A DNA stretch of 64,000 bases from UBA4416 sp044238845 (lineage in GTDB: Bacteria > Bacteroidota > Bacteroidia > B-17B0 > Aurantibacillaceae): the NCBI GenBank assembly GCA_044238845.1, contig JBIICN010000014.1:1-64000 (forward strand), written 5' to 3'. Under the pieces are notes generated by a model. That model was not told the origin of the DNA and ran no database searches. It saw only the letters and a program-made list of their open reading frames with translations. Shown here one piece after another: positions 9,282 to 18,491 of this stretch. The stretch's first letter is position 1. Each line of letters begins with the position of its first letter. Position numbers and translations under genes: made by a program.

Positions 9282-9672
9282 TGAAATTTTTTAATTCTTC
9301 TACACTAATATCAAATGCTTTGGCGTAGGTATTTAATTTTGATTCGTTTAATGATTTAAATACAGATGGTTTGAAATGTCTTTTGATTGTCCATTTCCAA
9401 AAACCAGTGTAACTTGATAATAAAGTTAAGTCCATTAATTTTTTTTCCATGAAATAAAATATTGGACTTATCTCTCCATTTTTTACTTGGAGCGCAGCTT
9501 CCTCAACACGTTCTTTAATATCATCCCAAGCATTATCTAAGGCTTGTTTTTTTACATCCCAACCAATACTTAAATCGGTGGTGTATTTACCATCTTTGTC
9601 TTTCACATAACATACATCACGAGTGACACCAGCCAAGGCAGAGGGATCTTGAGGCACGTCTTCTTTTTTCAT
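9274..9672 (-). CDS. Conserved-looking hypothetical protein between KAS III and BtrH-like genes
   Basis: The 132-residue product has no signal peptide or membrane segment. An N-terminal part with an acidic, basic and aromatic mix (SIGWDVKKQALDNAWDDIKERVEEAALQ) is followed by a helical stretch (KNGEISPIFYFMEKKLMDLTLLSSYTGFWKWTIKRHF) and a C-terminal helix-turn-helix-like end (LNTYAKAFDISVEELKNFN). I do not recognise a family. Gene order is the best clue: its end overlaps the BtrH-like gene by 8 bases and its start follows the KAS III-like gene by 92 bases. A small partner or adaptor for the acyl pathway is an inference only. Confidence 0.7.
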   Translation of the reverse strand: MKKEDVPQDPSALAGVTRDVCYVKDKDGKYTTDLSIGWDVKKQALDNAWDDIKERVEEAALQVKNGEISPIFYFMEKKLMDLTLLSSYTGFWKWTIKRHFKPSVFKSLNESKLNTYAKAFDISVEELKNFNG

Positions 9673-9764
9673 GCAGAAAAGTTGTTGTTTTTTAAATGTT
9701 GCATGGTAAAATTATCTAAAAAAATTATTGAAACACTTGATAATTTTTTCATTGTAAAAGATAA

Positions 9765-10904
9765 TTAGCAAACTGTTAGTAAGCAGTACGCATAGGTAAA
9801 ACGCGCACTTTCAGGAACCATTAGTAATATTTTTTGACCTGCTTTTAATTTACCTGAATTCATTAATTCTTCAACCATCATAAAAATAGAGGCTGAGCCA
9901 ATATTTCCTGTAGAAGATAAATTAGTGAACCATTTTTCTTGAGGAATTTGGATATCGTATTTTAAAATTTCTTCAGCAATTTTTGCTCTAAAAAATTCAG
10001 ATGATAAATGAGGCAAGAAGTAATCGATAGTCGTTACATCAAAACCTCTTTTATCTAATATTTCTTTTAAGTATTTTGTGCCAATAGGTACAATTTCTCT
10101 TCCTAATAATTTTGTATCCTGTTTAAACGAGAAGATTGATTTTTGTAACCATTCTTCTGGAGTAAATTCTTTCCAACCTTTAGTTGATCCATCTGCGTTC
10201 TTGTCTGCACCAACATACATACATGTATCTAATTGGTTGGCATAAGAACGAATATCTAACCATTCGATTTTTAAATTAATTGAATTTGGACGAGGCTTGT
10301 TTTCCAACAATAAAGCAGCAGCCCCATCAGAAAGCATCCAACGTAAAAAATCTTTTTCAAAAGCTATGATGGGATTTTGTTCCATTTCTGCTAAACGCTC
10401 CGTTTCTTTTTCAAAATTAGAGGCAAGCATAAATGCTGATAGCTTTTCTGAACCTGATACAACGGCATTTGTTGTATTTCCAGCTAATATTGACAAGTAT
10501 CCAGTTTTTAACGACTGCATACTTGCACAACATGAACCTGAGGGGGAAATTAATTCTAGTGGTGCGCCGCCTTTTAATTCTCCGTGAACCATAACCGCGT
10601 GTGAGGGCATATGATTATCAGGAGAGGCAGTTCCACAAGCTAGTAATTCAATATCATTAATTTTGAAATTTTCATCCGTTAATTTTTCAATAGCTAAAGC
10701 AGCCATTTGAGCATTTGAATGAGTAGATTTCCCGTTTTTGTCTATAGAATAGTATCGTGTTTTGATGCCATTATTGCGAAGAGTTAATCGTTTACCTTTA
10801 GAAGGTACGCCGTCAATCATACCTAAATAATCTTCCATATCATCATTAGAAATGGGGTTATTAGGTAAAAATTTGGCCGATTTTGTTATGTAAACTCCTT
10901 GCAT
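9765..10904 (-). CDS. Beta-ketoacyl-ACP synthase III family protein
   Basis: The 379-residue product has the thiolase fold pattern of KAS III enzymes, which condense an acyl-CoA starter with malonyl-ACP. All three catalytic elements are visible: the nucleophilic cysteine in SGSCCASMQ (about residue 126), a histidine in IDYFLPHLSS (about 305) and an asparagine in STGNIGSASIF (about 340). The active-site surroundings differ clearly from housekeeping FabH (42035-43039 in this window), and it is about 45 residues longer, so it is unlikely to be the primary initiator. It is first in a minus-strand group with an unknown protein and a BtrH-like acyltransferase, suggesting a specialised acyl product. 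It might instead make or offload an aryl or alkyl polyketide-type chain. Confidence 0.85.
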   Translation of the reverse strand: MQGVYITKSAKFLPNNPISNDDMEDYLGMIDGVPSKGKRLTLRNNGIKTRYYSIDKNGKSTHSNAQMAALAIEKLTDENFKINDIELLACGTASPDNHMPSHAVMVHGELKGGAPLELISPSGSCCASMQSLKTGYLSILAGNTTNAVVSGSEKLSAFMLASNFEKETERLAEMEQNPIIAFEKDFLRWMLSDGAAALLLENKPRPNSINLKIEWLDIRSYANQLDTCMYVGADKNADGSTKGWKEFTPEEWLQKSIFSFKQDTKLLGREIVPIGTKYLKEILDKRGFDVTTIDYFLPHLSSEFFRAKIAEEILKYDIQIPQEKWFTNLSSTGNIGSASIFMMVEELMNSGKLKAGQKILLMVPESARFTYAYCLLTVC

Positions 10905-10966
10905 TTTGTGATTTATAGAACAGTTAAATATATCAATTAATTATAACAAACTAAAACTGGTATTGT

Positions 10967-12307
10967 TTATTCGGTAATGCCGAAAAACTCGTTATAGCTA
11001 ACTTCTTTAGTATCTAACTTGCAAGATGTTTTTAAAACATCTAATACTTTTTTGCTATATAATCCTTCAAATATTTTTTGTGCTTCTTCTTGTTTTCCTA
11101 AAATACCATCAACAATTTTAGCTACTTCTGTTTCTTCTGGAACTTGACCGTAACGAGCAAATTGAGAACGCACATAATTACTAGCCTCTTCTTTTGCTTC
11201 CTCAATAGTTACAGCAAGGTTATTGTTTTTGATGATTTTATTTTCAATTAATTTCCATTGCATAGATTTTGCATACGATGGGTATTCAGCCTCTAATTGC
11301 TCTTTTGTTAATGGTTTCTCGTTAACTGCCATTAACCAACGCTTTAAGAAATCATCTGGTAACGTAATGTTTAATTTCTCAACTAAAGTTTTTTCAACCC
11401 CTTCAACAAATTTACGGTCAGTGTCTTGAGCAAACATTAAAGCTAATTCACCCTTGATTTTATCTTTAAATTCTTCAAGTGAGTTGATTGTTCCAGCACC
11501 ATATAATTTATCGAATAATTCTTGGTTTAATTCAGCATCTTCCATGCGCGCAATATTGCGAACAGTTAATTGTAAGTTTGAACTAAAGCTTTCAGCAACT
11601 TCTTTATCAATACCTAAAGAGATTGATTTATCTACTGCTGAATCATATAATTCATTTGCATTAATAATAATTTTATCTTCTTTTTTAGCGCCCGTTAATT
11701 TAGCTTTAGCAGCTTCGTTTTTCAAACGATCAATCCCAATACTAGTTGATTTAAAAATACCACCAGCTACAATATTGTTATCAGCATCTAATTCAACGAT
11801 ATCGATATATAAAACGTCTTTCTCCTCAGCTACTTCAGGATTTGAAGGCTTACCATAGTTACGTTTTACATCTTTTAAATATTTTTCTACTAACTCATCA
11901 TCAATTTTTACTGTATTGTATACAAATGATTGAGAGTTGTCTAATTTTACATCAAACTCTGGAGTTAATCCTAATTCATAGTTAAATGTCCACTCAGTTT
12001 GCTTTTCAAAATCAATTTTATTATCTTCCTTAGGCATTGGATTTCCTAGGATTTCAATTTTATTGTCGTTAATGTAGTTATATAAAGTCTCGTTTAATAT
12101 TTTATTGATTTCATCTACTAAGATAGATTTACCATGTTGTTTTTTAATTAAACCTACAGGTACTTTTCCTGGTCTGAAACCTGGTAAAGATGCTTGTTTT
12201 TGTACTTTTTTAATTGCATTTTCTACTTTTGTTTCGTAATCAGCCGGAGATAATGTAATACTTAATTCTGCAGTTAATGCGTTAATGTCTTTTTTAGATA
12301 TGTTCAT
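10967..12307 (-). CDS. tig: Trigger factor (ribosome-associated chaperone)
   Basis: The product is 446 residues when started at the ATG at 12307 (MNISKKDIN). An upstream ATG at 12340 would add MQPLYIFKKND, which is unlike the family. Trigger factor binds ribosomal protein L23 at the exit tunnel and shields nascent chains. The ribosome-binding signature GFRPGKVPVGLIKKQHG lies near residues 45-61. A divergent central PPIase-like region spans about 150-250, and a helical C-terminal cradle ends in NEFFGITE. Length matches the family. The gene is separated by 62 bases from the KAS III-like gene downstream, which seems to be an independent unit. Confidence 0.93.
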   Translation of the reverse strand: MNISKKDINALTAELSITLSPADYETKVENAIKKVQKQASLPGFRPGKVPVGLIKKQHGKSILVDEINKILNETLYNYINDNKIEILGNPMPKEDNKIDFEKQTEWTFNYELGLTPEFDVKLDNSQSFVYNTVKIDDELVEKYLKDVKRNYGKPSNPEVAEEKDVLYIDIVELDADNNIVAGGIFKSTSIGIDRLKNEAAKAKLTGAKKEDKIIINANELYDSAVDKSISLGIDKEVAESFSSNLQLTVRNIARMEDAELNQELFDKLYGAGTINSLEEFKDKIKGELALMFAQDTDRKFVEGVEKTLVEKLNITLPDDFLKRWLMAVNEKPLTKEQLEAEYPSYAKSMQWKLIENKIIKNNNLAVTIEEAKEEASNYVRSQFARYGQVPEETEVAKIVDGILGKQEEAQKIFEGLYSKKVLDVLKTSCKLDTKEVSYNEFFGITE

Positions 12308-12640
12308 GTCGTTTTTCTTAAATATATATAAGGGCTGCAAAAATAAGGGATTTTAGCTAAAAATCAACGATTTAACGTATTTTTTAGAGAAATACCCATT
12401 ACTACTTAGTTTTAAAGAACAAAATCGCATTTTTTATTTAAATATTTAATTTTCAATGATTTGAAATGAATAGGCTGGAGTAATTGCGAATAATCTGCTG
12501 CTTTATAGAGAAATTAGTTACATGAAACTGAGTTTTAAAAAATTTAATTTTTTTTAAACTGTTATTTACAAGGCTTTTGTGAAAAACTAATTTGCGAAGC
12601 AGAATCTATTGGCAAAGTATTTTAGATATTGCTTTTTTAA
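12308..12640. other. Intergenic region without recognisable gene
   Basis: This 333-base, very AT-rich gap lies between the divergently transcribed tig and the first SGNH hydrolase gene and must hold both promoters. I find no perfect TAnnTTTG box for either gene. TTTGCGAAG at about 12591 and TATTTTAG at about 12618 are the nearest to a promoter pair for the plus-strand operon. I see no RNA gene, repeat or convincing small ORF. Confidence 0.6.
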
Positions 12641-14116
12641 ATGCATAAACCTTTTCATACTCTAGTATTTTTGGCACTCACATTTTTAGTGTTGTGTGTA
12701 ATTAGTTTAGTGTTTCCCGAAAAAGGAATATTTATAACAGAAAAAATAGTTGTTCATTACCCTACATTCAATTCTTTGTTTTTAGAGAAGAAAGAACAGA
12801 AAACAGACATTACAAATATTATTGCATTAGCTGATGCAGAAGATAATGCTATTGAATCCAATGCCGACACACTAACTTCTTCAGAAAAAGACAATACATC
12901 TTCTGCATTCGCAAAATTAGTGAAAGTAGATACAGCATTGAGATTGATTACTAGTATTCAATATAAAAACGAATCAAAAACAGCGATGGCTAATTTCTTT
13001 AATTCATTAGCTAATATTGCTAACGAAGAAAAGAGTATTCGCATACTTCATTACGGTGATTCGCAAATTGAAGGAGATAGAATTAGTGATTACTTGCGTT
13101 TAAAATTACAAGGCGAATTTGGCGGCGAAGGTCCTGGCTTGATTTCATTTATGCCCGTAGCGCCTAGTGTAGTTAATAAAATTTCTTGGAGTAATACATG
13201 GGATCGTTACTCCGTTTTTGCAGGAAGAGATAAGCGTGTGAAACACAATAATTTTGGAGCTTTAGCACATATTACTCGTTTTTATAATTATACAACTATT
13301 ACTGATTCTACTCAATATAAATCGGCTTGGGTAAAAGTAGTCACCAGTAAAAATGGGGGGCCAAAAGCAGCAGCCTATAAAAAAATAAAATTGTTTTATG
13401 GTGGCGCTCAAACAAAAACTCATGTGGAGTTGTATGAAAACGGAACATTAAATGCTTCCGATTCATTAGTAGCAGGTGGTAATTTTAATATCAAAGAATT
13501 TAATTTAAATCAAGGGGCTTTATTACAAGAGTTTAAATTTAAAGGAAAAGATAGTCCCGATTTTTATGGTGTTTCCTTAGAAGGTGGTAAAGGTGTGATG
13601 GTAGATAATTTTGGGTTACGTGGAAGCTCAGGCACTTTTTTTAATCAAATAAATTTTGGGCAGCTCAAACAATTTTATGATTACCTTAATACAAAATTGA
13701 TTATACTTCAGTTTGGAGGAAACTCTTTACCCTATATTACTACTAAAGAACAAGCCTATGCCTTTGGAAGTTATTTAAAAGCACAAATTAACATCATTAA
13801 AAAATTATCTCCACAAGCTTCTATCCTTGTTATTGGCCCTGCTGATATGAGTGTAAAAGTTGGAGCAGATTACGAAACACATGCACAGTTAGAAGATTTA
13901 CGTGATGCTATTAAAAAAGCAGCTTTTGATTCGGACTGCGCGTTTTTTGACATGTACAGTTGTATGGGAGGTAGAAATAGTATGTTGGCTTGGGTAGAAC
14001 AAGGAATAGGAGCAAAGGATTATATTCATTTTAGTTCGGGTGGGGCACGTAAAATAGCGGTATTGTTATATTCAACGCTAATGAGTGATTATAACCAATT
14101 TGTAAAAAATAGATAG
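12641..14116 (+). CDS. Membrane-anchored SGNH/GDSL-type hydrolase
   Basis: The 491-residue protein has an N-terminal membrane anchor (residues 6-25) and an extracytoplasmic SGNH domain. Block I is ILHYGDSQIEG, with the nucleophilic serine at about 141. The family Asp-x-x-His is KDYIHF near the C-terminus (Asp 460, His 463), and LQFGGNS around 358 occupies the position of the block with the oxyanion residue. Between them, roughly residues 180-300, sits an inserted beta-rich region that could bind a glycan. It is 8 bases upstream of a second SGNH gene and is followed by an MBOAT acyltransferase, an arrangement like AlgI with AlgJ/AlgX. Likely role: the extracytoplasmic half of a polysaccharide or peptidoglycan O-acetylation system, as acetyltransferase or esterase. 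Confidence 0.8.
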   Translation: MHKPFHTLVFLALTFLVLCVISLVFPEKGIFITEKIVVHYPTFNSLFLEKKEQKTDITNIIALADAEDNAIESNADTLTSSEKDNTSSAFAKLVKVDTALRLITSIQYKNESKTAMANFFNSLANIANEEKSIRILHYGDSQIEGDRISDYLRLKLQGEFGGEGPGLISFMPVAPSVVNKISWSNTWDRYSVFAGRDKRVKHNNFGALAHITRFYNYTTITDSTQYKSAWVKVVTSKNGGPKAAAYKKIKLFYGGAQTKTHVELYENGTLNASDSLVAGGNFNIKEFNLNQGALLQEFKFKGKDSPDFYGVSLEGGKGVMVDNFGLRGSSGTFFNQINFGQLKQFYDYLNTKLIILQFGGNSLPYITTKEQAYAFGSYLKAQINIIKKLSPQASILVIGPADMSVKVGADYETHAQLEDLRDAIKKAAFDSDCAFFDMYSCMGGRNSMLAWVEQGIGAKDYIHFSSGGARKIAVLLYSTLMSDYNQFVKNR

Positions 14117-14124
14117 AAAGATTA

Positions 14125-15357
14125 ATGAAAAGAAACAGAACTATAAACATAATTTTCACTTGTCTTTTGTCATGTGTACTTTATCTTGTTTCATATCAAA
14201 CAAAGGCACAGCAATATCCTTTCATCAACTACGATCAAAGTAAATTACGTTTCGGGAAAGATAGTTCTCAGTTTATGAACTTCTATAAAAAAATTGATGA
14301 ACTCAGAGAAGGGAAGAGAAAAAAAGTAACCGTCGTTCATTTTGGAGGCTCGCATATTCAAGCAGGTTTTTGGACAGAAGTATTAATGGATGGATTTCAA
14401 GGAATTGGAAATTTTAAAGGAGGAGGAACTTTTATTTTTCCTTTTAAAATAGTAAAGACAAACAGTCCACATTTTTTTAAATCATTTACAACGGGCAAGT
14501 GGATTAGAAAACGTAATGCCTTGTCAAAAGAAATGTGCGACAATTTAGGAATGGCAGGCATGGCAGGTATCACTAATGATAGCGCCAATACTTTTGGATT
14601 TAGTTTATTAAAAAACAATCATCATCAAAAGTTTAATTCCTTACGAGTGTATCATAATTTTAATCCCAGTTTCGAATTTTCAATTGCCACTCAAACAGGA
14701 TTGAACTTTGTAAGAAATGATTTTAGAAAAAATGGATACTCCGAATTTTTCTTCGAATCTTATATTGATTCAGTGAATTTTAATTTAGTAAGAAAAGATA
14801 CGATCATTCCTGATTTTATGCTTCGTGGCTTTAGTATTGAAAATGATAATCCAGGATTTTATTATGCATCTATTGGAGTTAATGGTGCCAGTACCTCGTC
14901 TTATTTAAGATGCCAAGAATTTGTTAATGAGTTAAGTACTATACCACCTGATTTAGTTATTTTTTCTTTGGGAGTTAATGATACACATGATGTGAATTTT
15001 TCGAAACAAAAATTTATTCAAAATTATGATAGCTTAATCACACTCATCAAAATAGCTTCACCTAATTGCACATTTTTGTTTACAACTGTAACCGATAATT
15101 ACATGAACAGAAAAACCTCTAACAAGCGTCCTATTAAAGCGCAAGAAGCCATGTATGAGTTAATGGAAAAACATAACACGGCATTGTATGATTTATATGC
15201 GGTAATGGGAGGATACAAATCTATTTATAAATGGTATAAGGCTGGATTAGCCGCAAAAGATAAAGTGCATTTTAATGGGCGAGGATATAATATTTTAGCT
15301 ACCATGATGTTTGATGCCATAAATAAAAGTTATAGATATAATAGTAAGGTTAAATAG
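14125..15357 (+). CDS. Secreted SGNH/GDSL-type hydrolase
   Basis: The 410-residue protein has a signal peptide (residues 1-29, ending in TKAQ). Its SGNH motifs are VVHFGGSHIQAGF with serine 76, FSLGVNDTHD (block III, G-x-N-D, about 281-284) and KDKVHFNGRG (Asp 379, His 382). The family covers esterases and, in AlgX/AlgJ and PatB-like proteins, O-acetyltransferases that move acetyl groups onto a polymer in the periplasm. It lies between a related SGNH gene (8-base gap) and an MBOAT gene (2-base gap), so all three are probably translated from one message. One of the pair may transfer and the other remove acetyl groups; the sequence does not decide this. Confidence 0.82.
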   Translation: MKRNRTINIIFTCLLSCVLYLVSYQTKAQQYPFINYDQSKLRFGKDSSQFMNFYKKIDELREGKRKKVTVVHFGGSHIQAGFWTEVLMDGFQGIGNFKGGGTFIFPFKIVKTNSPHFFKSFTTGKWIRKRNALSKEMCDNLGMAGMAGITNDSANTFGFSLLKNNHHQKFNSLRVYHNFNPSFEFSIATQTGLNFVRNDFRKNGYSEFFFESYIDSVNFNLVRKDTIIPDFMLRGFSIENDNPGFYYASIGVNGASTSSYLRCQEFVNELSTIPPDLVIFSLGVNDTHDVNFSKQKFIQNYDSLITLIKIASPNCTFLFTTVTDNYMNRKTSNKRPIKAQEAMYELMEKHNTALYDLYAVMGGYKSIYKWYKAGLAAKDKVHFNGRGYNILATMMFDAINKSYRYNSKVK

Positions 15358-15359
15358 AA

Positions 15360-17024
15360 TTGAATGCTATACTCACATATTTAAAATCTTGTTTCCTTTA
15401 TGTAAAAGGACAGCCTGTGATTTTTACTCAATTATACTTTTGGGGATTTTTTGCTGTGGTTTTAGGAATTTATTCCTTGATTTACAAAAAGAATACATTA
15501 AGAACTCTTTTTTTATTACTAGTTAGTTTTTTCTTTTATTATAAAACAAGTGGAGTTTTTTTAATATTACTCATCTTCACCATTATTAGTGATTACAATT
15601 GGGGGCGACTCATCTTTGAATCTAAATCTGACAAAAATAAAAAAGTTTACCTAACCATTAGCTTATTGCTTAATTTAACTTTGTTATGTTATTTTAAGTA
15701 TGCCTATTTCTTTACAGAGAGCGTCAATCAATTAGCTGGAACAGATATTTCGTTCTTTAATCACTTCACTCAATTTAGTAATACCTTTTTAGGAACTAAA
15801 GACCCCGTAGATAAATTGATATTACCAGTGGGAATTTCCTTTTTTACGTTTCAGTCCATCTCATATACCATTGATATGTATAGAGGAAAAGTGACTCCCG
15901 TAAAATCTATTTTTGATTATGGTTTCTTTGTCTGTTTCTTTCCGCATTTAGTGGCTGGACCAATTGTAAAAGCAAACGAATTTTTGTATCAGATTTATCA
16001 ACCCTATAGTTTAAAGCGTAAAGAATTTGGCTACGCTATTTTTTGGATATTAAATGGTTTAGGTAAAAAAATATTGGCAGATTATATCGCCGTCAATTAC
16101 ATTGATCGAATATTTGATAATCCAAATTACTACTCTGGGGTAGAAACCGTATTTGGTATTTTCGGGTACTCTTTACAAATTTATGCTGATTTTAGTGGCT
16201 ATACCGATATTGCTATTGGCGTTGCATTATTGTTGGGCTACCGTTTAAAAACCAATTTCAAGTCACCATACAAAGCACAAGATGTGAGTGAGTTTTGGAA
16301 ACGCTGGCATATTTCTTTATCCACCTGGTTAAAAGATTACTTATACATTCCATTAGGCGGAAATAAAAAAGGAACTATTGGTTCTTATATCTGTATTGCT
16401 TTTTTATCCATCGTATTAGTGATGCTTACTGGTAAAATTTGGCTGCTATTATTGTTATTATTGATGGCAATCGTGTTAGTATTATTAGCATACTTCTTCC
16501 CTAAAGTCAAACAAAGTGTGAATACCAATATTAATTTATTAGTAACGATGTTGCTCGGAGGCTTTTGGCATGGAAGTTCATGGTTGTTTATTATTTGGGG
16601 AGGTTTAAATGGCGTAGGTTTAGTAGTTCACAAACTGTGGCAAAAAATTTCTCCATTCAAAGACTCTAATTCATTTGCTGTAAAAGGAATGATGGTTTTT
16701 GTTACTCTTTCTTTTATTAGTTTTACGCGTATCTTTTTTAGAAGCGACAGTTTAGATACTGTTAGTTTAATTTTTGATCGAATCACCAATCATTTTGGAG
16801 CTGCTTTAACCTTTAATATTATTCAAGGCTACGCCTTAGTGTTTACGGTAATTTTAATTGGGTACTTAATACACTGGATTCCAGAAACGACCAAAGAAAA
16901 ATACCGTTTAAAGTTTGCTGAATTACCTTTACCAGTAATGAGTTTAGTGGCAGTGATATTTGTTTTTTGTATTTACCAAATGGTAAGTGGCGAGATGCAG
17001 CCTTTTATTTATTTTCAGTTTTAA
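15360..17024 (+). CDS. MBOAT family O-acyltransferase (AlgI/DltB-like)
   Basis: The 554-residue polytopic membrane protein has about ten to twelve hydrophobic segments. Family signatures are FWKRWHISLSTWLKDYLYIPLGG (about 313-335) and GGFWHGSSWLFIIWGG (about 398-413), in which the histidine of FWHG is the MBOAT active-site residue. Such proteins carry acyl groups across the inner membrane for transfer to exported polysaccharide. It starts with TTG at 15360, two bases after the previous stop; the nearby ATG at 15364 is out of frame and an in-frame stop lies at 15351. With the two SGNH genes upstream it forms a compact O-acylation operon. The acceptor polymer is unknown. Confidence 0.9.
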   Translation: MNAILTYLKSCFLYVKGQPVIFTQLYFWGFFAVVLGIYSLIYKKNTLRTLFLLLVSFFFYYKTSGVFLILLIFTIISDYNWGRLIFESKSDKNKKVYLTISLLLNLTLLCYFKYAYFFTESVNQLAGTDISFFNHFTQFSNTFLGTKDPVDKLILPVGISFFTFQSISYTIDMYRGKVTPVKSIFDYGFFVCFFPHLVAGPIVKANEFLYQIYQPYSLKRKEFGYAIFWILNGLGKKILADYIAVNYIDRIFDNPNYYSGVETVFGIFGYSLQIYADFSGYTDIAIGVALLLGYRLKTNFKSPYKAQDVSEFWKRWHISLSTWLKDYLYIPLGGNKKGTIGSYICIAFLSIVLVMLTGKIWLLLLLLLMAIVLVLLAYFFPKVKQSVNTNINLLVTMLLGGFWHGSSWLFIIWGGLNGVGLVVHKLWQKISPFKDSNSFAVKGMMVFVTLSFISFTRIFFRSDSLDTVSLIFDRITNHFGAALTFNIIQGYALVFTVILIGYLIHWIPETTKEKYRLKFAELPLPVMSLVAVIFVFCIYQMVSGEMQPFIYFQF

Positions 17025-17033
17025 GAACGTCTA

Positions 17034-17063
17034 CTTAACTTTTACACTTTTTTGAAAGTTAAG
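17034..17063. terminator. Possible weak terminator between convergent genes
   Basis: CTTAACTTT (17034-17042) pairs with AAAGTTAAG (17055-17063) across a 12-base loop. No good T tract follows, so termination is uncertain. It lies between the MBOAT gene and the convergent metalloprotease gene. Confidence 0.35.
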
Positions 17064-17098
17064 ACCTTAGTAGTTATCAGTATTTTTTAAGTAGATAT

Positions 17099-18202
17099 TT
17101 ATTGGATTACTATTTTTTTAGTGAAAACATTGTGTGTGTCATTAGTTATTTGTAAAAAATAAACTCCTGATTGCATTGATTGAGTATTGATTTTCAGTTC
17201 TTTTTCATTTAAAGGTAACGAAATGATTTCTTTTCCTAGTAGGTCAATTATTTTAATTGTTTGAATGTTATTTGACGAACTAGTTACTGTAAAGTACGAT
17301 TTTGTTGGATTAGGAAAAATCTTATAACTATCTGAAAAGTCTGAAACTTCCATATTTGAAGTGATATTACAACTAGAGGATATCCAATTAGAAAGATGTG
17401 TTTGAATATATGAGTTCATAGAATTTTTTTGTCCTTTTGTAAACATATAACAACAACAAAAAGATAAGCCCATAAAATTTTCTACCATATCTGGTGGATC
17501 AACTCCACCCCAATGCATTCCATCTTGTGCCAGTGAAGTGGCGTTAGAATTCTGCAAACTTGTTGAACAAACACTAGAATATCCAGTTGCTGGTAAAATA
17601 TTTTCTATACCACTTGGTGTGTCAGATATTAAATCTGAATTGACATGTTCCAAGCCAAATACATGTCCTATTTCATGAACTAATAATTGCGGTATTAGTG
17701 GAATGCTGTTTGTTGCTACAACAGCATAGTTGAATGTTGCCCCCATTTGCGGTGAGGTAGGAGAAGAAGCCCAACCTCCTAGCACAAATGACGGGAAACC
17801 AGGTTGCGGGTAAACAGGAGTAAGGTATACATTGAAATAAGTGTTAGCGTCCCAAATTGGGGCATCAGGGTTTTGAGTATCTCCAAAAGGATAGGAAATT
17901 AAATCATGAGTAATGCCATTTGTAGTTATTCCATCTGGTGTTAGTGTTGCTAAACAAAGTTGAATATTTGTATTTGCCCATAGCGTATCGAAAATTGAGC
18001 TAGCTCTTGTAAAAGTTGGCGATAGTTGTTTTGAAAATCCTTTATTTACTTCATTAATGTAATTTTGTACAGTTATATCTGAAATGTCATTAGCTGATGA
18101 TGTGTATAGAACATGAACCACAGTTCTTATCTGAGTTACCTGTGCATACGATGCGAAATAGCTTGAAAAAAGGATCGTTAATGAATATAATATTTTTTTC
18201 AT
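17099..18202 (-). CDS. Secreted M43 (pappalysin-like) zinc metalloprotease with T9SS sorting domain
   Basis: The 367-residue protein has a signal peptide (1-20). The zinc site HEIGHVFGLEH spans residues 176-186, giving the extended HExxHxxGxxH motif of metzincins. The downstream Met-turn region is NFMGLSFCCCYMFTKGQ, the M43 pattern. The unusual run of three cysteines there may form disulfides. Residues about 293-367 (FPNPTKSYF ... GVYFLQI ... KKIVIQ) are a type A T9SS sorting domain, so the enzyme is exported to the surface or medium, where it probably cleaves protein substrates. It appears to be a single-gene unit, with a TAGTTTTG box 18 bases before its ATG. Confidence 0.88.
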   Translation of the reverse strand: MKKILYSLTILFSSYFASYAQVTQIRTVVHVLYTSSANDISDITVQNYINEVNKGFSKQLSPTFTRASSIFDTLWANTNIQLCLATLTPDGITTNGITHDLISYPFGDTQNPDAPIWDANTYFNVYLTPVYPQPGFPSFVLGGWASSPTSPQMGATFNYAVVATNSIPLIPQLLVHEIGHVFGLEHVNSDLISDTPSGIENILPATGYSSVCSTSLQNSNATSLAQDGMHWGGVDPPDMVENFMGLSFCCCYMFTKGQKNSMNSYIQTHLSNWISSSCNITSNMEVSDFSDSYKIFPNPTKSYFTVTSSSNNIQTIKIIDLLGKEIISLPLNEKELKINTQSMQSGVYFLQITNDTHNVFTKKIVIQ

Positions 18203-18219
18203 TTTGTCATTTGTTTATT

Positions 18220-18227
18220 CAAAACTA
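18220..18227 (-). promoter_or_regulatory. Bacteroidota -7 box of the M43 protease gene
   Basis: On the minus strand this reads TAGTTTTG, matching TAnnTTTG, with its 3' end 17 bases from the ATG at 18202. No clean TTG is seen at the -33 distance. Confidence 0.45.
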
Positions 18228-18491
18228 CTTTAAAGGTTATATATGCTAAAGCAAGTGTGATTATTTATTACATAATCAAATATATTTATAGGATTATTTT
18301 GAATTCTACTCTTCGATAAATTTTGATACTTATCCTCCAAGAACCTTTTTTTGAATTGAAATATTGTCCCGTATTGCACTTAAATAATTTATGTTCGACA
18401 GCAATATTTTATTTATTACTTATCCAAATATTATTTGTTAGTTTAGTTAAATGTTTAAACAGCGACAATTACGTTTTTTTTGAACTGAATA

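Noticed and set aside
12308..12340. Longer trigger factor start at 12340
   Set aside because: It adds MQPLYIFKKND, which does not fit the family start; MNISKKD at 12307 does.
15364..15366. ATG near the MBOAT gene start
   Set aside because: It is out of frame; the TTG at 15360 is the only suitable in-frame start after the stop at 15351.
17034..17063. Strong terminator between the MBOAT and M43 genes
   Set aside because: The hairpin lacks a T tract, so it is listed only as a weak candidate.
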